From NCBI GenBank assembly GCA_021234535.1, contig CM037840.1, positions 13,285,415-13,349,414 of the forward strand: DNA of 64,000 bases, in the 5' to 3' direction. Both the position numbers and the translations under genes were made by a program. Each line of letters starts with the position of its first letter. The stretch's first letter is position 1. Origin of the DNA: Stichopus chloronotus. Taxonomy: Eukaryota > Echinodermata > Holothuroidea > Aspidochirotida > Stichopodidae. The notes under the pieces are model-generated. The model saw only the letters and a program-made list of their open reading frames with translations, was not told where the DNA came from and made no database searches. Of the stretch, positions 26,331 through 38,800 are shown in pieces.

Positions 26331-29300
26331 TCCGTCCTTCCAAATCCTCTCCAAAGTTTCTCTTTGACTTAATAGTTCAAAATAATCTAAAAGCAAAGTC
26401 GTTTTTTCCTTTAAGGTTATAAGTTTTGCTGGGCAGTGTCTCTTCATGATTTTCATCAAGTCACTACTCTGTACGCTAACGGGTACTCTCCCTGTACCTA
26501 CCTTTCTCAAGCACGCCTGCATTTGTTTCTGTAAGTGGTAATTGCCAGAGTCCAGTTGCACACCTCAAGTACAAAAAGCAAAACATTTTGGCAGTCCAAA
26601 AAAATCGAGGGCGCTCTATAAAACATTGTCGAATGGTTCCCATATATTAACACTGCATTGTGTCACATGTCCATATCCGCACATGGCTCTACACTGGCAC
26701 CGTATACTGTACGTATAAAACAGGGTCAATGAATTACGCAGAAAACAGAATATATCTACCCCACATTTACTTTTATATTCATTATCATTTAGTGTCATGA
26801 TTTTCCTCTTGATGGTAAATATAGAGATGAAAGCTAAACTATCCAATCACAGGGATATCCGTCAACACATCAAGAATTCTAAAAGTAGGCCTACCTGAAC
26901 TTTTCTGACTACGGGGGGGGGGGGGGGGGGGAGGAGCTGTGGAGGCACGTCCCACGTGTATCAGAGTATATGTATCGAACGTGTAGAGTAAGTGTATTCA
27001 TTTTTAATTAATTATACATGGACACCAATGAAAGGAAAGATTGAATCACAGCTAAATTTTGCATCCGAGCCCCTTTGACGAGGCAAAACTTTCTCAAAAA
27101 GGGAGTTAGAAATCCCTCCCCTTGAACCCCTGTCCAGGACGGCGGTCATTCATTTGGCCCCCCCCCCCCACACACTACCCACGCAAACAAAAACTCGATA
27201 ATATGGCGACCTACAAGGTTATGAGTTCCGAACTAGAAAAAAACAAAAAAACAAAAAACACCTTCGTTCATCAACACATCATCTCTCTTATTCAACGTAT
27301 ATACTGCAGTTCCATTAACGTTGAGTTTGATTGTCATTCCGTAATATCATTACAATTACACAAAAAGATATTAACAAAAAATAAACTAAAAAAAAAAAAA
27401 AACGAAACAAAACGAAGAACACAAATTCGTTTCTACGAAAATTTTCCTCTTTAAACTTGTAACCATGGAAACCAAGGATGATTTTTAGGTCAGTAACAGA
27501 TTCATGAAGCGAGCGGCAATCAATTTTCACTTGAATAATTTAGTTGTAAGCTGTATCATATTTCGCAAGTTTCAGACGCGCTCGCAAAAACTAGATACAC
27601 ACAAAATAGGGGTAGTTACCGTTTAAACCATCGGAAAGGTGAAAATGGTGGTTAAGTTTTCAGAGAGATTGTCGAATGTGCAAGTTTTCTTTCGTAATGT
27701 GCCACGGGATGCAATTTTGCAGATTATCAGTAGAAACTGATTAAAGGAACTCGGGTAGAAACGAAGATCAATACAAAATAAAAGTATAATTTATTTATGT
27801 AGAAATATATATTTCACAGTGGTACACTGAATTGAAGGATATCTGACGTCACAACAGACCGACCTCGAGTACGCTTTGCATTCCTTTATAGTTCCAACTG
27901 TTCGAAAAAAACAAACAAAAAAACACCGCGACAGTATAAAATCATGACTTTATTTCACTTTTTTGCACAGCATTTTAAGGTCAATTTAGTATAAAGACAC
28001 GAGTAAATTTTATGGACGTCGAATTTCCACGGTTAAAATAAATACTTTTGTTTCAAAAAGCAACAAAGACTTCCCTTTTGCATGAATTTGCAATCGTTAC
28101 ATAATATTTTGTAGCCGCTAGGCAGATGCAAACTCTTCTTACCAAAGCTCTCTTTCTCTAAACAGCAATATTTTGAGTCACGAATAAGATATCGGTGTAG
28201 GGGTTTGAAGTTGGGGAATTGAAAAAAAAAAAATTCTCTTTCATTAAAGATGCTATTATCTTGTCACAGAAATATTTCTTTAAATCGTCGAAAATTTCTA
28301 TCAAACGAAAATATCTCTGGAGAGACGAGGCGCAATTTTAATTTCCCCTCAAGGGTGAGATGAACCGCTTAAAAGTATAGTTTTGAATTTGACTTCAGTT
28401 GAACTTACCCGGGGAGCTAACTTGCCGAATAATTTATTCAGTTTTCTATAAGCTTGTTCTTGGTTAAGATGATTAGTCTTTTGTAGTGTTTTTTTTTTTA
28501 GTTTTGCCTTTGGTGTTTGTACCATGAATAGCCCATCGTCTAAATCTCCAGAGGGTCACACCCGCAATAGGTCAATCAAACCAGGCTTGTCTCACAGGAT
28601 CGTTAATTAGTTAAAGAATCACCCGATGATGTTGTATGGCTAGTGACGGCAGTGTATATGATGTGGTTTAATTTCGCACTTGACAGATACTAGAGGAATG
28701 CAGGGTACTCTACCGTTTGCATCTTTGTCCCACCGTGACCTATCCTTTTTCTCTTTTATATCGTGATTTGTAAGGCTTTTTGTGTTGTTCCTGCAATAAC
28801 GAGCAAGCTTGGACGGGAAGATCCCAAATTAAGAGTTGGCTTAAAGGCATAAATAATATTTCGCCCTTTGGTCAAGTTGCATACTTCTGATGTCTCAAAT
28901 TTACAGCAGTTTTGACTAACCCGATCAGTAGAACATTGTATGATGCTTAGAAAATTAACTTTGGTTTGACAGTAACGATCATTGGTGAAGTTCTGTTTCC
29001 ATCTTACGATGGTTTACGGGCTTAAGTATCTGGTGTGGGGTGAGATGGTAAACATGTTGGTCTGTATGTGAAATTGTTTGCAGTAGTACCTTCAGTCAAG
29101 AGTTCCTTGTGACTTTCACCGATCCTTTTGGGTAATTATTATTTGTTTATTTTTCTTGGGTATGTTTCCTTTTTTTCAGATCAGGTATATTACTACTTTC
29201 TTTTGAGTGAATTTACTTCTCTTTTTTTTCAAAGGAGTGTTCTTTCTTTCATATCGAGCCCAAAACAGGGTTTGCCGTTCACTTTGTTCCACTTCTACGT

Positions 29301-32300
29301 TGGATTGTTTCACTGTAACTTTGTCATATCGAACAGCCAGAGGAGAACCTTTAAACGAGATCGTGAGAGACTAAACTTTCTCTTCGTCAAATCCAGTCTC
29401 AGAGCAACCATTCAACTCGAATTGAACCAAAGAATCTTTCCTTAAATGTCCTGGAGTTCTAAGAAAATTTGAAAACAAAAATAAAAAGGAACTCCTTACA
29501 AAAAAAATAAGACAAGTAACGTAAAGAGTTTGATATTTTGTTTTTGAAGGCTCTCTTCGCTGTAACTACTGCCAGGGCAGCATAAATATAATATCTATAA
29601 CACTAAACTTCATAGAAATATTAAGCTTTTTTTCGTCAACATCAAGGAAGGTAAAATGAAAATGAAAACTGGCTATTTCTGTGTACTGTCGTCCAAAGAA
29701 CGAGCCCTCTGAATACTAACATAAGTGCACACAGTTGAAAAGAACAAACCAAGGCCTCGAGTATTTTATATACTCTGCACCAGAGTCCTCTTGATCATAT
29801 CAAAAAGGTTTCCAGTGCTCTTGGTTCGGTAGATGGTAGTGCAGTTGTTGTGTTCGGAAAGGTACAGGTGCGGCGTAAACTAAATAAGAAATAAAGAACC
29901 TTATATTTTGTTTGGGGGGGGGGTCTGTTACAAGTTTACCAGGAAACCTAACTCACCGACCAGCTGCAAAGACAACACTAAACGAAGAAAAAGACATCGG
30001 ACACACAAAAACATAATTTGTTATTACAGATATTTTATCGTAAATTTGGACACGTAAAATCACATGAAAATTATTCACTTAATTGCTTAATTTATCTTTT
30101 GTTTTTCCTTCTTTTTCTTGTAAAATATAGACTCTGACATGATCTTACTTCTTCTGTTTCAACTTTCTCTGTACAATGGTATCTGAAAAAAAGCCAAATG
30201 TACACGAGCTACGACGGTAAAAGTGTTGAGAGACAAGGAAATTAAAAGGCAAGGGGCCTTTAATAACCCTCAAACAACCATTTCATTATGAATAACAGAT
30301 ATCTGCAATTGCCATGAACGAGAAGCAAAATGAAGGGAGATTCAAAGTATGAGTGAGATTAAGATAAACATAATGTGAACTGACAGATGTGAAATTTTCT
30401 GACCAAGAATGATGACGTGGGGTTACAATTCCTGGTGACCCGACGCAGGCTGGGGGGGCATTTCTGAGTTCCGTCGAAGGCCTTTTTCTAGCAATTTCAG
30501 GTTGGTTTAGTTTACGAATAGGAATGAAAGCCCTGTGCGACTTACATGCGAACTGACTGTTGACCTTGAATATTCAAAAGATTTATCACGAGATGCCGAA
30601 ATTATGAATAAACATATGCCATAAGTGAAAACAGCAAATTTCGAAACAAATCAAAGTGGGTTGAATCGAGGGAGTGAGGGAAGATGGCTCTGTGAAGTCG
30701 CTTCAAATGTGTTCTTATTAAAATATGATAATCATGGATAGCAGATACTTCTATTTTTTTTATATTAAAAGACACTGCAAATTTCAGCACAACAATAAAA
30801 ATGACAATTCTCAAAAAAAAGAAAGAAAAAGACATTCCTGCAATTTAGCAACATTGATGATAAGCAATTAAGTTCAATGAGGGTTGTTAGTTTTTTTTTT
30901 TAAAGAGTGCTACACACGTGTGTGGTTATCACATCAAATGAGGAAAAAAAATGTCTATCCTTTATTTATTAGTTTACTATATGCAGACATGACGTCTTCA
31001 AAAGTTTGAGCAAAATTTTTAATTGATCGAAAATACATTTCAAATTTGATTTTTCTCTTCTTAAGAGAAAAACGGTCACCTTCTGAATTAGGGTAAAATT
31101 ACTTTTGCTTTCTGTCAATCTGAAAAAGTCATTCTGACATATTTTTGGATGTCGAACCTGTTGCGAAGGTAAAGCTGCCCATAAATTCATTACAGAACTG
31201 AGCGGACAATGGTAACTATGATACTCTGAGGCAACCTCAAAAAGTTCGTCACCTGAAACGACAAATTGTACAAGTAGAAAGAGGTACATTTGTTATGCGG
31301 CGGACACAGGTAAGTCTGGAGCTGAGGTATGTAAATAATAAAAAGTCACCCACAAAACCACTACACTAAATATGGTTGTATCGATGCAAACTTGAGTACC
31401 AATGTGATTGACAAATGACCATATATGGAATATCAAGTAAGATGAAGTTTTATCTGGAATGCATGATTATGTTACAGTTGTCAAAGTTGTTTATCTCGTA
31501 CAAAATAAACAGTTTACTACAAGCCTGGTCTTTGTTTTCCAAGTTTGTCGGAGTCGTCCTTAATTCTAGCCAACGAGAGTAAAACAGAGGAAAGAAAAAA
31601 CAGAAATGTACGTATAAAATAAGAAGGAAACAAAAGGTAACACAAAGTGCAAAATATTTGAAAACAAGCCAAACACACACACACATACACAAAACGATAT
31701 ACAAAGTAGAGAACTGTGAAAGACGGATTTGTGTAGCACTAAGCTACCACAAACAATGTGCACCCAGAAATATTGTACAACCTCACTACAAAAAATCGAC
31801 AGAGCCCTCTAAGGGCCAATCAAGATGTGCCAACGGGAGGACGAAGTTAGCTCCTCCTGTTCTTTCTCACGCCAAGAAAGAGGAAAACAAAAAAGTAGGG
31901 CAGAGCTACTGTAATTTATCTCTGGGTACTCTTGACAGATTTTCAAGAAAGGGGCGGCTGTGACATGTGAAGCATAAAAGGTGATCACAAAGTGATCTCT
32001 CTATAGGGGTTTGAGGGGCTGTGGGGGTGGTTCAACGTCACCCCCAGATATGTTTGATGATTGAGATGCTTAATAGATGCAACATGGAGCCACTTAGAGC
32101 TTATTCCTTGCTCTGTTTGAAATGATAAGAGCCTATGGTCAATGTTTTGAGCAGAGCATTTTTAAGGGACAGGATTTTTCTCCAGGGGTTGGTCACTATG
32201 TTAAGGGGGTGGAAATTTCACTCGGGGTCAGGTCACCCTCTCAATCACCTCCGACGAGGACGAGGACATGGTCTCCGTATGTCTACATTCTGTATGGAGA

Positions 32301-35300
32301 ATCAACCAGTCGATGTACCAATATTCACGAATATTGCATAGGAGCATCCATACAGCAGGGGCCCTCATGTAGAAAAGGATATCAAGACAGGCCAACAGCT
32401 TGAAAATATGACGGAGATAAATACTTGAAAAAACCGACTTTCAGAAAAGAAAAATTTTGGGGACGGCAAAACACGAATCCACGACAGCACACCTGGGTTG
32501 GCACTTTTTGAGCTCTGCGCAAACTGAAAAAAAAATGGTACAAAATGGTGGTGGTGTTTCAAAATAAGAAGAAAGGAATACTGAGCATTGCAACTAAAAA
32601 TGATACAAGAAAAAAGAAAAGAGAGAAAGAAATGAAACTGGTAATTACAGACCCTCATATTACATTGATGCAAACCGAAGATATGAAAAAAAAAAAATTA
32701 AAATATTTCTATTGATATTTCTCAACTACAGTGTCAACTCACCACTATGAGATACTGCTAAACAACTCAACAATTCATAACAGAAAAAAAAAAAGTTATA
32801 GAAACAGGAAAATGAAGAGTTTGTTTTGGTTAAAATAGAAAAAAAAAATGAAATTCTGAATACACAAATGTAATTGCAAATTGTAACCAAAGGCTGAGAT
32901 ATAAAAGAGGCGTGTCATTTTTCTATTAATGCCGTGCAATAGAATGGTCTCTTCTTCCTCTGAGGATGGTTGAAGATGGATCTGTTCCATGGAAATTCCT
33001 TCTACCAATGCTCCATCTGCCTCTCCCCTCCTCACCTGATAACTTGGTCACAAATAACAAATTATCACCACTGCTCAGAATGTGGGCTCTCATAAGCAGT
33101 AGCCCTTTAGAATTCTGACTTGAACTGCCGAGTGATAGCAGGAATGTCTTTTCACGAAAAACTTGACACAAAGTTAGTGTCAAGACACAGTGGAAATAAA
33201 GCTCTAATCCCATCTTTGTTGTTTCTGACACAATGGCAACATGCGCAAGCATGTCGGTACCCGACAACTTACGACGGATTGAACGACCTCACCCCGATCT
33301 AGACGTTTACCTTACTGAAGTGACAGGTTTCTCTCTTTGCCTATTCTACTCTGATCTTTGCTTTGCTACATTCTTTGCCTTGTAGAGCATTTCCATCCAT
33401 CACCTTAATTGCCAAAAAGTGCAAAGCACCGTACTAATCTGGGTAAAATGTTCTCCTTGTGTCAGAAATCATGAAGAAATACAGGTTCAATCACCTAGGT
33501 GGAAACGTGGGTCAACTGCGTCTGCCGCATCGTCACAAGAGGTTGCAACACGCAGAGACAACTTGTGTTGCATCTTCATCATTCACGAACTAAATTTCAT
33601 TAATTACTATCACAGTGATTTCGCTGACCGCCAAACTGTTTGTATAATACATTCACGTCAAATGTAACAAATACCACGTCAAACCCCCATTTTCCAAAAC
33701 ACTCCGATCGTCTAATGCTGTTGCTTTGTACAAAAGGCTGCCTCCACAGGGCACCGTAATACTGAATGGCTTTGAGAGACGAAAATGCTAACACAAAAAT
33801 AGAGACGTTTTGAAAAATGGAAAGAACTCTACATGAACGGAATGAATGCCTACTGCTCACTACATCAAATTTCTTTGGAGGAGCGTCATGTTCTCTTTAC
33901 ATCTTTAATCTTTTTATAAAAGTTACTTTTGCACAGAACTGCTCTCAAAGTTTACTGACAATCACACAAATAATTACAATTCAATTTTTTTTTATTGCAA
34001 ATTGAAAGTAGCCAGCTTAAAATCTTTTGAAGACCATCTTTTTTTCTTCTGGAACCTGAAACAATTCCTTAAAATTACCTCAAAAGTGTCTACAACAAGC
34101 TATGGTCTCTGTTATACCTTGCTCCAATGGCGAGTCATTTGCAACATAAATTTTCCTCCGCTACATGAACAACCCCAACCCTCAAAATAATTTTGTGAAT
34201 CTAACTTTCAGAGAGTCACAGAAATTCAGGTTATTTAAATCTACAAAACAGCAAATTGCTCTACATCAAAACTTTTCTCAGCTGGGTATTCAGAAATGTG
34301 TGCTACTTATCATTCGCAATTTTTCACCATGCTCTACGTCGGAACCATCATGCAACTTCGAGCCAACACAGCATCGTTTGGCCTTCGCAATGAGAGAGAA
34401 ACTCAACAGTCTTAAATCCAACCATCTTAATCGCTCCAAATGTGGCGACTACGCCAAATTAACTCTTTCAATGTATGAAGCCTTGCCCTGGTCTGATTTA
34501 TACATTTAATTTGACACCTTAATCTCAACGGCATTCATTTGTAGGAGGGTACCATTTTCCCCGTCTAAGCCATGTTTTTGGTCTTCGGGAAGAACGAGGT
34601 ACCATAAATAAATGATTTGATTACAATCTTAAGTCTTCAAGATACCAAGCCATCTTTGCTAACACTCCTACATAATGACAAAAAAGTGATTTTCATGGTG
34701 TAAGAGGGTGACAGCAGGACAGAATATTAGTCTAGGCTGTAACAGCACATGCAACACAACAAACACACAGTTTTTTTTTTAAAGCATGACTGCGATTCGC
34801 TGAAATCTAATCTACTACTATAAACTTAGTTCCAATTGGTCCAGAAATTCTTTGCAAGCATTGTAACAGCAGCTTGCTGTCTTTTTCTATTTGTGATATG
34901 AGAAAAAGTGAAATAGATTATTGCTTTAAGCCCCTCTGACTTTAAAGACATCTGATGCAAATTGTGATTTGAGGGATATTTCCACTGCTGGCAGTTTTCA
35001 ATTCACTAGAATAACTCACTACCTCCCTTGTATATAACAAAATCATAAAACGTTTTTGAAGGTTTTGTCACAAAGCCTCACAGAAAACTTTCATCTTTAT
35101 GAAAAAATATGCTCAATAACCTAGCCCTTTCACAATCAAATTAACATCCCGTAACCACTACCCCACCCGGCAACCGGTCATATTATGTACCCTCAGTTGC
35201 TATTGCACACTTGTTTTTCTGCATTCACTGCACCCTGGCAGAACAATCCTTCCCCCCCCCCCATTCCCACTGTTGGAAAATTATCACAGCAGCTAAAGGA

Positions 35301-35746
35301 CCCATCTGGTTATGAGTGTTTGCACTATGAAGGAAAATACATCACTGACACAAAAAAATTAAGCTGCAATAACTTTTACCCAATCTGCTCCACTACTTCG
35401 AATCTACTCTGCCTATTTCGCAGTGTAACTAGTACAAAAAACCAACTCAATTTCAATTGATAAAACTGTGCTTTGTCCGCATAGTCTCAAAATTTCTAAA
35501 TTATTGAGAGATGCATTACAAAAGAAAAAAAAAAGAACGAATGAAAGAAAGAAAGAAAAAGGAATATCCAGATGACATTCTTGAGCAGTTGAAGGATGAG
35601 AACGATTTCGAATGAATGTCTGAGTATCTTGGACGTTTCTCTAATGAAGGGGTCACACCATTCACTACCGCGAGCAGATAGCACGGCAGGACAAACCAGT
35701 CTGCCTGCTACTCTCCTTAAGGTCCTGGGTCCTGATTGTCGTTAGT

Positions 35747-35889
35747 TTAGTCCTTGGAAGATTCTCCGGTGGCCTGAAGAATCTCTAGTGCCAACTGCTT
35801 CATTTGAGGTAATGTAGAGGGGGCCTCGTATACACTCTGGACCCTGCGTCTCACTGGGCTATCCGTGAAATGTCGCTCGAAAGACGGCT
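35747..35889 (-). CDS. Vac8-like terminal coding exon, C-terminal tail and stop (residues 379-425)
   Basis: Acceptor TTCCCCCGCAG at 35890-35900. Two bases complete a Glu codon, then PSFERHFTDSPVRRRVQSVY, EAPSTLPQMKQLALEILQAT and GESSKD, with a TAA stop at 35747-35749. The tail follows the last ARM repeat and does not resemble the fungal C-terminus I know; it carries a basic RRR patch and a probable short helix. The phase fits only the exon at 37979-38104. The poly-A site was not fixed: reverse-strand AATAAA motifs occur near 33985 and 30960, among others. Confidence 0.9.
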
Positions 35890-38800
35890 CTGCGGGGGAA
35901 AAATATTGAAGGAGAAGATTGAGAACGACAAACGACACCAGTGTCGCCAAAGAACGGTGATTTGTGGGAGGCAAACGTCGGTGTCTACTCCAAACTGAAG
36001 AAAGATTATACAATAATTAACATAATTAAAAAATGGTTACACATCCATAAAATGACTTAAAAAAGATTATTCAAACATCAACATGGTATAGGGTCCTTGA
36101 TGAGCCAATATGAAGCTTCCCGATCCTCAACTTTCAAATTCAAAAGAGGCAGTGGTTTTTTTGGGTGCCTCGCAATAAACTTTGTCTCATTTAAAGAAAC
36201 ATCTGGCTACCAGCAGACTTGAGACAATATTCTTCTTCATGATGAACATGTTGTACATCAAGTGGCCAATGAAACAAACGGGAAAGAGCAACAATTACTT
36301 AAAACAAAAACACTGTTCAATCTCAAGACACTTTAATTATAAATTATGGTCGCTGTCCATAAATCTGTTTCGGTCTCCTGGACAGGTGGCATCAACGTCA
36401 AGCAACAAAAGGTTAAATTTACTGAGACCAGTTTCAAGTACTTTTTATAGGATGAGCAACATACACATTCACATGCCTCTAAGATTGCATGAATTTCTTT
36501 CATCATAATGGCTGTAAAAACTCTGACAGGCCGCGGAGCTTTTTACCACACACTTCGCAGTCAACAAAGACTTTAACTGATAACAACTGCTTCATTGAGA
36601 TCCAATATGGTGCTGTGTGCAAAATGGGCTCAAGGAACTTTTATCATTTACATTTTGTCTTTAAAGCTGGAATATGAGTCAAAAATTTGTCACATTTTGC
36701 CACTTTAAGTGAAATATATTACAGCCCGTACCAAAAACACTGTTTAAGACCAATTTTTACATACAAAATATTTCCATATTTCCACATCCCTTTCCATTGG
36801 TCTGTTTGATTTCAAGTAACGATGATTGAAAGCTAGGCTTTCTTGGAGAGTCTGAAGATTGTAGGGCCATCAAATATGTTGAGACAATTTTCATATTCAA
36901 TTATCTGCAAGATGAATGCAATAGTTCTCTTGTAATATTTTGTGACAGGTGACCTTTCCCCCTACTTTCTCTTCCCTGAGACCCTGACAAACGAACAAAG
37001 ATAGATGGCAAGGTAATCACCAGTACAACTCATATTCCAGTTTAAATAGAGAGGGTCAAAACATCGAAGAAACCATCAGCTCTTTTTACTGTTTTTTTCT
37101 TTCAAAAGTACATATTCTCTTACATTGAATAAAATGGTCCACAAATGGAGATTATGAAAGTTTTATTCAGAAGCTGTGATTGGTCAAATGCTGGAGCAGC
37201 ATCTCCACAAAGTTAATTGCTCTGATAAATAAAACCACTCTGGTCTGCAATGGCCCAATAGTTCTCTGGCTACGCATAGTTGATCCATGCATCTTTAAAT
37301 AGTAAACCTACAACACTCACTTCAGAGAAGGATGCCAGACCACAGGGACTTTACTGCTAATTACTTTGGAACATCTGGCTTTTCCACAAGTTGACATTTT
37401 CACTTTAACCCCACACTTTCATTTTCATGAAGTGCTACTTTGTTTTAATAGATTTTATGATGATCCAAAGTAACAAAGACACTGCTCTTTGGTTTTCAAA
37501 GTTTATCCTTTTCACAAGTACCATCCACAAACAATTGCAAACAGCTTGAAAAATTTTTAATGTTCTCCTGTTCTTTAATACTCATCTACATCATCATCTA
37601 TCGTCAAATTGCAAGCCATAAGGAATCACTAGATCTTTCAATAATTATCATTTTTTTCAAGCTATTACTCAGACGCAATTGCCTTACGCTTTCGTGGATT
37701 GCACTTTTGAAATGTTGCTTCTGTATTCAGTTTTATCATGCATGGTTGAAAGCATTCACAGGCATTTTTTTTTCTTTTTTCTTCCACTTCACCTGTAGCT
37801 TGCTTTCTTAAAGGCTGAAGCTTCTCTTTTAGCTTGTCAGTAACAATCTGATTGTCATGACAACTTTCAAAAAGGAAAGATAACATCTAGAAAACTTGTA
37901 ATGAGTGATGATAAAATTAAATTAAATGAGGAAAATGAAATAAAGGAAAGGGGAAAGATAAGAGCTCTCCTGATTTACCTCTGAGGAGTTGTGAAATTGT
38001 CCACAAAGAGATGTGTGCAAAGTTCTTCTCTTCAGACTCCAAGAAGGATCTCAAGTACTTGAAAATGGACGGGAGATTGCTGATAAGAACCTCTGACGGA
38101 ATTTCTGGCAAAGAGTAGACCAATGAAGAAAACAGTAGCTTACATGAGTGCAAATTATGAAGTTATTAATAGTGTAATGTCCAGCAGGTTGTAGGGGAAA
38201 TAAATAATATGAATATGATGTCCAGCAAAAATATGTATGATGTGTAGCAGTTTGTTCCTATAGCAAATGTCAAAAATATGTATGATGCACAGTAGAGTAT
38301 TCCTATAGCAAATAGTATGAATATGTCTGAGGCACAGTAAGGTCTTCATATAGCATGAATATCCATAGGGTACTTGATGACAGTTAATCGTGAACAAATG
38401 TCATAAGAGGAATACTGCTAGGAGCAACAAAGTTTTGACTGACCAATTGCTTTGAAGCTCCTAAATGACTCAACAAAAATCAGGAAAAAGGAGCACAATA
38501 TCAAACTGAGACTCTTGTGTGGTGGCCAAGTTTAAGTTTGATGCCAATTCTCTGTAAGTGTACATAAAAAGTTTTGATGTCCAGTACAGCGTCCGTCAGC
38601 GTTATTCGACATCCCACCATCAACACCTGGATCATTCATAAGACCACCTGGGGTGCCAAGATTTCTGGAGCTTACCCAACTGTGCCAACTGTCCTATGGT
38701 ACCAGCACTGTTATATTGCACTTCTGAACTGGTCGACTGAGCAGCCAGATTTACCAGCCTGGTGAAAACACGACCATCACCTAGCTGCAACAGTCTCTTC

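Larger units (their letters stand above)
19199..35746. other. intergenic to 3'-flanking DNA, no gene recognised
   Basis: Homopolymer runs and short microsatellites (23170, 24749, 31671). No frame resembles a known protein. CpG falls from about 31-34 kb onward, so the part nearest 35.7 kb may belong to the Vac8-like transcript as 3' UTR or a downstream intron. I could not place the poly-A site. Confidence 0.45.

Noticed and set aside
31145..31225. tRNA-like B box (GGTTCGACATCC on the minus strand)
   Set aside because: No A box at the right distance and no cloverleaf.
38155..38397. His/Ile-rich 80-codon minus-strand frame
   Set aside because: Translation of the 47-bp minisatellite.
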